A DNA stretch of 7,192 nt from Bacteroidota bacterium (lineage in GTDB: Bacteria > Bacteroidota > Bacteroidia > Chitinophagales > LD1). Below, piece after piece: positions 1 through 7,083 of the stretch. Below the pieces are notes generated by a model that saw only the letters and a list, made by a program, of their open reading frames with translations, did not search any database and had not been told where the DNA came from. The stretch spans positions 1-7,192 of the forward strand of contig CANGXE010000069.1 of assembly GCA_947457525.1 (NCBI GenBank), written 5' to 3'. The stretch's first letter is position 1. Every line of letters begins with the position of its first letter. The position numbers and the translations under genes are program-made.

Positions 1-1206
1 CTCAGCAGCCATGTCTTTAGGTAAACCGCACTCGTGCAATTTCAACTCTGGGCCTACAACGATGATAGAACGACCGGAGTAGTCCACACGTTTACCCAAT
101 AAGTTTTGACGGAAACGACCTTGTTTACCTTTCAACACATCGCTCAATGATTTCAACTGACGACCACCTTCTGCTTTAACTGCATTCGACTTACGTGAGT
201 TATCAAACAATGAATCGATTGCTTCTTGCAACATACGCTTTTCGTTGCGCAAAATCACTTCCGGTGCTTTGATTTCCACCAATCGCTTCAAACGATTGTT
301 GCGGATAATTACTCTGCGGTATAAATCGTTCAAGTCAGAAGACGCGAAACGACCACCATCCAAAGGCACCAATGGGCGCAATTCTGGCGGGATCACCGGC
401 AAGTATTGGATGACCATCCACTCCGGTTTATTTTCTACGTGCTCATTTGCTTCGCGGAATAACTCCACTACGCTCAAACGCTTCAATGCTTCTGATTTGC
501 GTTGACGAGAAGTCTCGTTCGCTGCTGCATGACGAAGGCTATAAGAAAGTTCGTCTAAGTTTAATCTCGACAACAATTCTTTAACGGCTTCTGCTCCCAT
601 TTTAGCGATAAACTTATTTGGGTCGGTGTCATCCAACTGGTAGTTGTTTTTCAACTCTTCGTTGTCAAACACAGAAAGATATTCTTCTTCAGACAGTAAG
701 TCTAAGTAAGCTACTTTTCTGTTTTCTTCGCCCTTCTCAGTCATTAAGTTTACTCCGTTAGCTGCTCTGCCGGGTTGAACCACCACATAGCGCTCGTAGT
801 AAATAATGCTCTCTAGTTTTTTAGAACTTACACCTAGCAAGTAACCGATTTTATTCGGCAAACTTTTGAAGTACCATATATGTACCACAGGCACTGTCAA
901 CTTGATGTGCCCCATGCGCTCTCTGCGCACTTTCTTTTCAGTAACTTCTACACCACAACGGTCACAAACGATACCTTTGTAACGAATACGCTTGTATTTA
1001 CCGCAGTAACATTCATAATCTTTTGTAGGACCAAAAACGCGCTCGCAAAACAAACCTTCCATTTCGGGTTTGTAAGTACGATAGTTGATGGTTTCCGGCT
1101 TTTTAATTTCTCCGTTTGAACGAGATAAAATTACGTCTGGCGAAGCCAACATAATCGTAATTTTAGAGAAATCAGCTCTGGGCTTTAAGTCTTTTTTGAT
1201 GGCCAT
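1..1206 (-). CDS. rpoC: DNA-directed RNA polymerase subunit beta' (RpoC), N-terminal part, cut by window edge
   Basis: Largest subunit of RNA polymerase, which with beta forms the catalytic cleft. The visible 402 residues begin MAIKKDLKPRADFSKI and stay open to the window edge, probably a bit over a quarter of the protein. Seen in order: the N-terminal segment with ASPDVILSRSNGEIKKPETINY; an intact zinc ribbon with Cys66, Cys68, Cys81 and Cys84 (CYC...CDRC); the lid/zipper region; PPELRPLVPLDGGRFASSDLNDLYRR, which leads at about residue 283 into the clamp helices that bind sigma; and switch-2/DYSGR (residues 375-379). The catalytic NADFDGD motif lies beyond the edge and cannot be checked. The ATG at 1206 gives the N-terminus expected for the family. 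Its upstream sequence is A/T-rich (AAATATAAAAGCA) without a Shine-Dalgarno, as is usual in Bacteroidota. It lies 75 nt downstream of rpoB on the same strand and is presumably co-transcribed with it. No frameshift was seen. Confidence 0.98.
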   Translation of the reverse strand, partial: MAIKKDLKPRADFSKITIMLASPDVILSRSNGEIKKPETINYRTYKPEMEGLFCERVFGPTKDYECYCGKYKRIRYKGIVCDRCGVEVTEKKVRRERMGHIKLTVPVVHIWYFKSLPNKIGYLLGVSSKKLESIIYYERYVVVQPGRAANGVNLMTEKGEENRKVAYLDLLSEEEYLSVFDNEELKNNYQLDDTDPNKFIAKMGAEAVKELLSRLNLDELSYSLRHAAANETSRQRKSEALKRLSVVELFREANEHVENKPEWMVIQYLPVIPPELRPLVPLDGGRFASSDLNDLYRRVIIRNNRLKRLVEIKAPEVILRNEKRMLQEAIDSLFDNSRKSNAVKAEGGRQLKSLSDVLKGKQGRFRQNLLGKRVDYSGRSIIVVGPELKLHECGLPKDMAAE

Positions 1207-1235
1207 TGCTTTTATATTTAAAGTCTTCTTAAATG

Positions 1236-1279
1236 AATAGGGCGCAGAGTAGACGAGCTACTCTGCGTTATTTTTTATT
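1236..1279 (+). terminator. Hairpin in the rpoB-rpoC spacer, terminator-shaped on the plus (antisense) strand
   Basis: A perfect inverted repeat has arms CGCAGAGTAG (1243-1252) and CTACTCTGCG (1258-1267) around a 5-nt loop. On the plus strand a G-U pair (1242/1268) and AATA/TATT (1236-1239/1269-1272) can extend it. Read on the plus strand it is followed at once by TTATTTTTTATT, the form of an intrinsic terminator. Read on the minus strand, the rpoBC sense direction, it is followed by CCCTATTCATTT with no U-run, so it should not stop rpoC transcription. The hairpin itself is certain from sequence. Its role is inferred: a stop for antisense transcripts, or an RNA processing or stability element between the two cistrons. 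Confidence 0.5.
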
Positions 1280-1281
1280 GA

Positions 1282-4200
1282 TCAATCAAATTTCAAATCG
1301 AGTGCTAAACCTCTCAACTCGTGCATCAATACGTTGAATGATTCAGGAGTGCCGGCTTCCGGTATGTTCTCTCCCTTAACAATCGCTTCGTAAGCTTTTG
1401 CACGACCGATGATGTCATCCGATTTAACCGTAAGCAACTCTTGAAGAATGTTTGATGCTCCGTAAGCCTCGAGCGCCCAAACCTCCATCTCTCCGAAACG
1501 CTGACCCCCGAATTGTGCTTTACCGCCCAATGGTTGTTGTGTGATTAGTGAGTAAGGTCCGATAGAACGAGCGTGCATTTTATCATCCACCATGTGTATC
1601 AATTTGATCATGTAGATGATACCTACTGTAGTCAATTGGTCAAAACGCTCACCGGTTTCTCCATCATGAAGATAAGTAGAACCTAGTGTAGGTACACCGG
1701 CTTTGTCTAAGTAAGAATAAATCTCTTCCAGAGAAGCACCATCAAAAATCGGAGTGGCAAATTTCACACCCAACTTCTGACCGGCCCAGCCTAATACGGT
1801 TTCGTAAATCTGACCTAAGTTCATACGTGAAGGTACACCTAGTGGGTTCAATACGATGTCAACCGGAGTACCATCTTCTAAGAATGGCATATCCTCTGCG
1901 CGAACGATACGAGCAACAATACCTTTGTTACCGTGACGCCCCGCCATCTTATCTCCTACTTTCAGTTTACGTTTCTTAGCAATGTAAACTTTAGCCAATT
2001 TCAATACTCCGCTTGGTAGCTCATCACCTATAGAGATGTTGAATTTCTCGCGCTTGTATTTACCGGTTTCTTCGTTCATGCGGATGTTGAAGTTATGCAA
2101 CATCATTTTTACTAAGCTGTTCGTCTCTTCGTCTTTTGTCCAGTTGTTACCGTCAATCACCGAATAGTCTAAATCAGTCAATACTTTTGCAGAGAACTTA
2201 GTGCCTTTGCTTATTTGCTCTTCGCGATAGATAGTAGAGATGCCCGCAGATACTTTTCCGCTCAATACGGTCATTAATTTTTCTACCAAAACAGCTTTCA
2301 AATCAGCAATACGCTTGTCGAAATCTTTATCCAATTTCTCCAACAATGTTTTCTCTTTTACCTTAGACGTTTTGTCTTTTTTGGCACGAGCGAAAAGTTG
2401 TTTGCGGATAACTGTTCCTTCTACACTTGGTGGAATTTTCAACGATGCATCTTTCACATCACCGGCTTTGTCACCAAAGATGGCGCGCAATAGTTTTTCT
2501 TCCGGAGTTGGGTCGGTTTCTCCTTTTGGTGTGATTTTACCAATCAAGATATCCCCTTCTTTCACTCTTGCTCCTACGCGGATAATACCGTTGTCATCTA
2601 AGTCTTTAGTGGCTTCTTCCGATACGTTTGGAATGTCCGGTGTCAATTCTTCTTCACCTAGTTTGGTGTCGCGAACTTCCAACTCGAATTCTTCTACGTG
2701 AATTGAAGTAAAAATATCATCACGAACTACGCGTTCAGAGATTACGATAGCATCCTCAAAGTTGTACCCTTTCCATGGCATGAATGCCACTTTCAAGTTT
2801 GACCCTAGTGCCAATTCACCTGCTTCTGTAGCAAAACCTTCGCAAAGCGTTTGGTCTTTTACTACGCGTTGGCCTTTTTTCACCAATGGTTTCAAGTTGA
2901 TACAAGTACTTTGGTTCGTTTTCATGAACTTCGGCAACTTGTAAGTCACTTTATCATCTTTGAAAGAAACTAGCTTCTCTTCTTCTGTGCGGTCATAGCG
3001 AACAATGATTTCGTTAGCATCTACATACTCTACCACACCATTTCTTTCGGCATTGATCAAGTTGCGTGAATCTTGTGCTACTTTTTTCTCTAGTCCGGTA
3101 CCTACAATTGGTGCTTGTGGTTTCATCAACGGCACGGCTTGACGCTGCATGTTTGATCCCATCAACGCACGGTTAGCATCATCATGCTCCAAGAAAGGAA
3201 TCAATGATGCCGAAACGCCCACGATTTGGTTTGGCGCAACGTCCATGTATTGTACTTCGTTTGGTCCTAAGATTGGGAAATCGCCTTGGAAACGTGACTT
3301 AATTTTGTCTGACTTAAAGTTTCCTTTTTCGTCCATTTCGATATTGCTCTGTGCAATTTTCACCAAGTCTTCTTCTTCTGCACTAAGGAAAGTTACTTTA
3401 CCTTTCAAGTTAACTTTACCTCCGTCAACCTTGCGGTATGGCGTTTCGATAAAGCCCATTCTGTTCACTTTAGCGTGAACGCAAAGTGTAGAAATCAAAC
3501 CGATGTTTGGTCCTTCCGGTGTTTCGATAGTACACAAACGACCGTAGTGGCTGTAGTGAACGTCACGAACCTCGAAACCTGCACGCTCTCTCGAAAGACC
3601 ACCGGGCCCTAAAGCCGATACTCTTCGCTTGTTCGTAATCTCTGCCAAAGGGTTGGTTTGATCTAAGAACTGAGAAAGTTGTGATGTACCAAAGAATGAA
3701 TTGATAACTGAAGAAAGTGTACGAGCGTTGATCAAGTCTACCGGAGTAAACACCTCGTTGTCACGAACGTTCATACGCTCACGGATAGTACGTGCCATAC
3801 GGGCAAGACCTACACCAAATTGAGAATACAACTGCTCGCCTACTGTGCGCACACGTCTGTTGCTCAAGTGATCGATGTCATCAATCTCAGCGCGTTGGTT
3901 AGATAAGTTCACCAAGTATTTAACGATGTGGATGATGTCGGTTTTTGTCAAAACGCGAGTATCCATATCGATATCTAACAACAATTTCTTATTCACTTTG
4001 TAGCGACCTACTTCACCCAAGTCATAACGCTTGTCACTAAAGAACAATTTCTCGATAATTCCACGAGCTGTTTCTTCATCTGGTGGTTCAGAACCTCTTA
4101 ACTGTTTGTAGATGTGGCTCAAGGCTTCAATCTCAGAGTTAGACGTATCTTTATTTAAGGTATTGAAGATAATCGAGTAATCGGCAGTTTGAACTTCTTT

Positions 4201-5097
4201 ATGAACGAACAAGCTTTTGTTGCCTGAGTCCATGATTAAAGAAATATTGTCTTCAGAGATAATCGTATCACGTTCTAACATCACTTCATTACGTTCGATA
4301 GAAACTACCTCACCGGTGTCCTCATCTACAAAGTCTTCCATCCAAGTGCGCAAAACTCTAGCCGCCAATTTGCGACCAATTGCTTTTTCTGCATCTTTTT
4401 TGGTTTTCACTGCGATTTCATCCGCCAATTCAAATAATTGAAGGATGTCTTTATCGGTGTCGTAACCCACTGCGCGAAGCAACATGGTTACAGGGAATTT
4501 TTTCTTACGGTCGATGTAGGCATACATAACATTGTTGATGTCAGTAGCGAACTCCATCCAAGCTCCTTTGAAAGGAATAACACGAGCCGAGTAAATTTTA
4601 GTACCGTTCGGATGAATAGATTGTCCGAAGAATACACCAGGACTTCTATGCAGCTGAGATACGATTACACGCTCTGCACCGTTGATGATGAAAGTACCTT
4701 TAGGAGACATGTAAGGAATGTTGCCCAAAAACACATCTTGTACGATAGTTTTAAAGTCGATATGCTCAGGGTCGTTGCAAGACAATTTCAACTTGGCTTT
4801 CAACGGCACACAGTAAGTCAAACCGCGCTCTACGCATTCATCGATGCTGTATCTTGGTGGATCTACAAAGTAGTCAATAAACTCTAACACGAAGATGTTA
4901 CGAGTATCAGTAATGGGGAAGTTTTCGGTGAACACCGTGTACAAACCTTCATTACAACGATTTTCCGGAGTGGTCTCTAGTTGGATAAACTCTTTATAAG
5001 TTTCCAACTGGATGTCGAGCAAATCTGGTTGCTCATCAGGAAGTTTGATCTTGCCGAAATTTACTCTTTCAGCACTTTTCTTTAGAATTTCTGCCAT
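1282..5097 (-). CDS. rpoB: DNA-directed RNA polymerase subunit beta (RpoB), complete
   Basis: Second-largest subunit of RNA polymerase, forming one side of the active-site cleft and carrying the rifamycin pocket. It has 1271 residues, a normal size for Bacteroidota and shorter than the E. coli protein (1342). Order, roughly: protrusion and lobe (about 20-450); rifampicin region with fork loop (470-496, GTSQLSQF...SALGPGGL); ETPEGPNIGLIS (525-536); GYNFEDAI (777-784) with the conserved Glu781-Asp782; a lysine-rich, probably helical insertion in the flap-to-active-site segment (about 905-945); GDKMAGRHGNKG (1048-1059) with the catalytic-centre lysines Lys1050 and Lys1058; KMHARS (1173-1178); and the C-terminal QPLGGKAQFGGQRFGEMEVWALEA-type clamp segment ending LRGLALDLKFD. 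Asn489 occupies the position of E. coli His526, which is unusual. The ATG at 5097 (MAEILKKSAERVNFGKI) matches the family's start. There is no Shine-Dalgarno. rpoC follows after 75 nt. No rplL lies upstream. Confidence 0.99.
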   Translation of the reverse strand: MAEILKKSAERVNFGKIKLPDEQPDLLDIQLETYKEFIQLETTPENRCNEGLYTVFTENFPITDTRNIFVLEFIDYFVDPPRYSIDECVERGLTYCVPLKAKLKLSCNDPEHIDFKTIVQDVFLGNIPYMSPKGTFIINGAERVIVSQLHRSPGVFFGQSIHPNGTKIYSARVIPFKGAWMEFATDINNVMYAYIDRKKKFPVTMLLRAVGYDTDKDILQLFELADEIAVKTKKDAEKAIGRKLAARVLRTWMEDFVDEDTGEVVSIERNEVMLERDTIISEDNISLIMDSGNKSLFVHKEVQTADYSIIFNTLNKDTSNSEIEALSHIYKQLRGSEPPDEETARGIIEKLFFSDKRYDLGEVGRYKVNKKLLLDIDMDTRVLTKTDIIHIVKYLVNLSNQRAEIDDIDHLSNRRVRTVGEQLYSQFGVGLARMARTIRERMNVRDNEVFTPVDLINARTLSSVINSFFGTSQLSQFLDQTNPLAEITNKRRVSALGPGGLSRERAGFEVRDVHYSHYGRLCTIETPEGPNIGLISTLCVHAKVNRMGFIETPYRKVDGGKVNLKGKVTFLSAEEEDLVKIAQSNIEMDEKGNFKSDKIKSRFQGDFPILGPNEVQYMDVAPNQIVGVSASLIPFLEHDDANRALMGSNMQRQAVPLMKPQAPIVGTGLEKKVAQDSRNLINAERNGVVEYVDANEIIVRYDRTEEEKLVSFKDDKVTYKLPKFMKTNQSTCINLKPLVKKGQRVVKDQTLCEGFATEAGELALGSNLKVAFMPWKGYNFEDAIVISERVVRDDIFTSIHVEEFELEVRDTKLGEEELTPDIPNVSEEATKDLDDNGIIRVGARVKEGDILIGKITPKGETDPTPEEKLLRAIFGDKAGDVKDASLKIPPSVEGTVIRKQLFARAKKDKTSKVKEKTLLEKLDKDFDKRIADLKAVLVEKLMTVLSGKVSAGISTIYREEQISKGTKFSAKVLTDLDYSVIDGNNWTKDEETNSLVKMMLHNFNIRMNEETGKYKREKFNISIGDELPSGVLKLAKVYIAKKRKLKVGDKMAGRHGNKGIVARIVRAEDMPFLEDGTPVDIVLNPLGVPSRMNLGQIYETVLGWAGQKLGVKFATPIFDGASLEEIYSYLDKAGVPTLGSTYLHDGETGERFDQLTTVGIIYMIKLIHMVDDKMHARSIGPYSLITQQPLGGKAQFGGQRFGEMEVWALEAYGASNILQELLTVKSDDIIGRAKAYEAIVKGENIPEAGTPESFNVLMHELRGLALDLKFD

Positions 5098-5127
5098 AAC
5101 GTTATTAATTCGCAGTTAAACAATACC

Positions 5128-5159
5128 CAAACATATATATACAAGAATGCGGAATTCAA
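5128..5159 (-). promoter_or_regulatory. Candidate proximal rpoB promoter (Bacteroidota type)
   Basis: Read on the minus strand, TTG (5159-5157), a 21-nt spacer and TATGTTTG (5135-5128) match the Bacteroidota primary-sigma pattern TTG-N17-23-TAnnTTTG. A start site a few bases downstream would leave a leader of about 25 nt before the rpoB ATG. An imperfect dyad (AATAGC/GCTATT) overlaps the -33 side. The call rests on pattern matching only. AT-rich DNA gives such matches by chance, but position and orientation fit. Confidence 0.5.
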
Positions 5160-5238
5160 TAGCCTTTTTAAGCTATTAAAATCCGTTTAATAAGCATTCG
5201 AATAAGATATTTTGGAGCCAATTTTGCAAAATGGACTG

Positions 5239-5269
5239 CAAAGATACTTTTAGCAAGCAGAGTTCCAAA
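5239..5269 (-). promoter_or_regulatory. Candidate distal rpoB promoter (strong Bacteroidota consensus)
   Basis: Read on the minus strand, TTTG (5269-5266), a 19-nt spacer and TATCTTTG (5246-5239) match the full TTTG-N19-TAnnTTTG consensus of Bacteroidota housekeeping promoters. The expected start is near 5232-5234, giving a leader of about 135 nt. It is the best promoter match I found in the window and fits a highly expressed operon that has lost an upstream ribosomal-protein promoter. A 7-bp inverted repeat (CAAAGAT/ATCTTTG) spans it, and a 12-bp palindrome lies at the expected start site. Confidence 0.6.
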
Positions 5270-5428
5270 TCTTTGGCTAACTTTTTGTTATAGCGAAAAC
5301 AAAAGCCATTTTGCCTTATTTTAGGCTAAAATAGTCGAAAAAATGAGCAAAAAAGCAAAGTTCTAGATTTCTTCGATTTTAGTTTTTTAACAAAATGGCC
5401 GCTTTGTAAAAACTGCTCATAAATCCCG

Positions 5429-5463
5429 AAAAAAAACTCCCCTACCGAAGACCGATAGAGGAG
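5429..5463 (-). terminator. Intrinsic terminator of the T9SS-sorted protein gene
   Basis: On the minus strand an 11-bp stem (CTCCTCTATCG with CGGTAGGGGAG, two G-U pairs) closes a 5-nt loop and is followed by eight T residues. It begins 23 nt after the stop codon of the secreted-protein gene. This is a textbook rho-independent terminator and should isolate rpoBC from transcription of that gene. Confidence 0.9.
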
Positions 5464-5486
5464 CACTAGAAATTGTATCCAAAAAA

Positions 5487-6869
5487 TTAATGAGCGACCA
5501 CCACTTTTGCATTCGCTACTTTGCGGCTTTCGCTATTTACAATTTTCACAGAATAAGTACCGAAACTCAATTGGGTTGTTGCAATTTGAGTAAATGCTCC
5601 GCGAATAGTTTCGCTAGCTACCAACTTGCCTTGAAGGTCATAGATTAATATAGTTCCACCAACTAAAGCGTTGTCGGTATTCAACATCAAATAATCATTA
5701 GCCGGATTAGGATACAAACTCATGTTTATACCCGGTTCTAAAACTTCAATTGAAGTACAAAGTTTAAGTACAATATTTTGGCTTGCAGATGCGCTACAGC
5801 CATTCACATCTTCGTAAGTATAAGTGATTTCATTTACACCTACCAAAGCATCAGCCGGAGTAAATTCATTGTTAGCTACTCCATTTCCTGAATATTCTCC
5901 ACCTGCTGGAGTTCCACCTGAAAGCACCACCACATTTGCTTGGTTACATAAAGTGTCAACAGGTAAACTTGGTAAAGTAACTATCGGCAAAGTATTAACC
6001 ACTAAATTGATAGTATCAGAAACATAAGTAGTACCATTATAAACTACTTCTACAAAGTAATCCCCTGAAGATACTGCACCATAAGTTGGACTTGTAGAAA
6101 CCGCAACACCATCTTCGTACCATGTATAAGTATTACCACTAATATCGTCTGTGCTAAACTCAACAGTGTCTCCTGCACATGCTTGACGGTCTTGGAATGG
6201 AGTAATGTATGCTTTGAAAGCAGTATCTAATCCAATAAAACTCATTTCATCTAACCAAAGCTTTGAGTCAACTGCTACTGCTTGAGATGCACCTGACAAA
6301 CCTTGTATCAATAAAGTGTCCGGATTGAAGAAAGAGAAATAGCGAATTTTTTCGGTGTAAACATTAAATGCAGCACCATCAGGTACTTGTACAAATACAT
6401 TCGCAATAATTTGACGATCTGTACCGGTCCAACGAGTTAATGTAACCACTACAGCACCTGTGTCTGTGCTTCCCGGAGCTTTGTTGTACTTGCCGGCAAA
6501 AGTGATAGAATCAGGACGGTCAGTATAAGCAAGTCCGGTTATACGAGGTGAAAATGTAGCTAGGTCAAGCGAGATATCACCTAAACTTACCACTCCCGGA
6601 ATTGTTTGTGTGCCGACTGTGGGAATATTTACGCTCTTGTTGGACAAACGAACCGAACTGGTGCCTGCAAATACATTGGCTGCATTTGTTTCTTGCTCTA
6701 CTCCACCCGGATCCGGCTGAAAAAATTGTGTTAATACTTTGTCAGAGCTACCCCAACCTGTGGGGTTGCCACCGCTCCATGTTTCAAATCCACCGTTAGG
6801 GATTTGTGTTTGAGCCATTAACATTCCGCTGATAAGGAATAAAGAAAACAAAAAGGAAATTTTTTTCAT
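5487..6869 (-). CDS. Secreted multidomain protein with type IX secretion C-terminal sorting domain
   Basis: Predicted surface or secreted protein of 460 residues with no recognised enzyme motif. It begins with a Sec signal peptide, MKKISFLFSLFLISGMLMA, probably cut before Gln20. Residues about 21-215 open with QIPNGGFETW and contain RPDSITFAGKYNKAPGSTDTGAV. This beta-rich module resembles the N-terminal domains of many Bacteroidota surface proteins, perhaps a PCMD-like or carbohydrate-binding sandwich (uncertain). Residues about 225-292 look like a PKD/Ig-like module (CAGDTVEFS...YTWYEDGV...SGDYFVEV). Residues 296-370 form a second Ig-like repeat (LSGGTPAGGEYSGNGV...YTYEDVNGCSASAS). Residues about 381-460 are a T9SS type A sorting domain (MSLYPNPANDYLML, ILIYDLQGKLV, GTYSVKIVN, ending KVVVAH). 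These domains direct export across the outer membrane and are normally removed or anchored. The gene is single, with its own terminator, and divergent from the next gene. Adhesion or glycan binding is a guess. Confidence 0.9.
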   Translation of the reverse strand: MKKISFLFSLFLISGMLMAQTQIPNGGFETWSGGNPTGWGSSDKVLTQFFQPDPGGVEQETNAANVFAGTSSVRLSNKSVNIPTVGTQTIPGVVSLGDISLDLATFSPRITGLAYTDRPDSITFAGKYNKAPGSTDTGAVVVTLTRWTGTDRQIIANVFVQVPDGAAFNVYTEKIRYFSFFNPDTLLIQGLSGASQAVAVDSKLWLDEMSFIGLDTAFKAYITPFQDRQACAGDTVEFSTDDISGNTYTWYEDGVAVSTSPTYGAVSSGDYFVEVVYNGTTYVSDTINLVVNTLPIVTLPSLPVDTLCNQANVVVLSGGTPAGGEYSGNGVANNEFTPADALVGVNEITYTYEDVNGCSASASQNIVLKLCTSIEVLEPGINMSLYPNPANDYLMLNTDNALVGGTILIYDLQGKLVASETIRGAFTQIATTQLSFGTYSVKIVNSESRKVANAKVVVAH

Positions 6870-6886
6870 GGGTTATATATTTTCGC

Positions 6887-6894
6887 CAAATGTA
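6887..6894 (-). promoter_or_regulatory. Candidate -7 element for the T9SS-sorted protein gene
   Basis: Read on the minus strand, TACATTTG fits TAnnTTTG and lies 17 nt before the ATG at 6869, implying a very short leader. No TTG was found at the expected -33 distance; the nearest is a CTG at 6913-6911 with a 16-nt spacer. The assignment is weak. Confidence 0.35.
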
Positions 6895-7083
6895 AATTAT
6901 TCTGTGTCATCAGAATATCATAATTGTGACATTGTGTATAATATTTCTAAACGATTGTTAACTAAACTGACTAAAAAGACATAGTTAAAATAAGGAAATG
7001 GACATTCCGTCATAAAATTAAACCTAAAACAAGATTTGTACGTTATTTGCAGCAAGTAATTAAAATCACTAAAACAAAAAGAA

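Larger units (their letters stand above)
5098..5428. other. AT-rich gene-free control region upstream of rpoB
   Basis: No plausible gene was found on either strand. The stretch is rich in A/T runs and in short dyads: AATAGC/GCTATT (5158-5163, 5172-5177), the palindrome ATTTTGCAAAAT (5221-5232), CAAAGAT/ATCTTTG (5239-5245, 5269-5275), the 17-bp palindrome TATTTTAGGCTAAAATA (5317-5333), and GCCATTTTG/CAAAATGGC (5305-5313, 5391-5399). Two promoter-like sites facing rpoB are listed separately. I recognised no known riboswitch, tRNA or ribosomal-protein leader. The likely role is to drive and control rpoBC independently of the gene on its upstream side, which has its own terminator. Confidence 0.6.

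Noticed and set aside
245..505. Plus-strand open frame across the rpoC fragment
   Set aside because: It is antisense to the conserved RpoC clamp region and its composition follows from the rpoC codons. The same applies to the plus-strand frame at 880-1119.
1236..1279. Reading the spacer hairpin as a terminator of rpoB before rpoC
   Set aside because: On the sense strand the stem is followed by CCCTATTCATTT with no U-run. Stopping here would also cut off an essential gene.
2240..2701. 153-codon plus-strand open frame inside rpoB
   Set aside because: It lies entirely antisense to a highly conserved part of rpoB, its translation is low-complexity Ser/Thr-rich, and no start context or family was recognised. 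It is a coding shadow.
4438..4887. 149-codon plus-strand open frame inside rpoB
   Set aside because: It is antisense to the conserved RpoB N-terminal region. No recognisable protein and no promoter were seen.
5824..6027. Plus-strand open frames inside the T9SS gene (also 6602-6799)
   Set aside because: They are short, antisense to a well-supported gene, and match no recognised family.
6904..6936. Repeated ATTGTG and a TGTCA/TGACA pair in the divergent spacer, resembling CRP/FNR half-sites
   Set aside because: The arms are only 5-6 bp with irregular spacing, do not make a proper CRP or FNR palindrome, and are easily explained by chance in AT-rich DNA.
7039..7049. TACGTTATTTG as a promoter element for the peptidase gene
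   Set aside because: The spacing inside the element does not fit TAnnTTTG, and no suitable TTG was found upstream.
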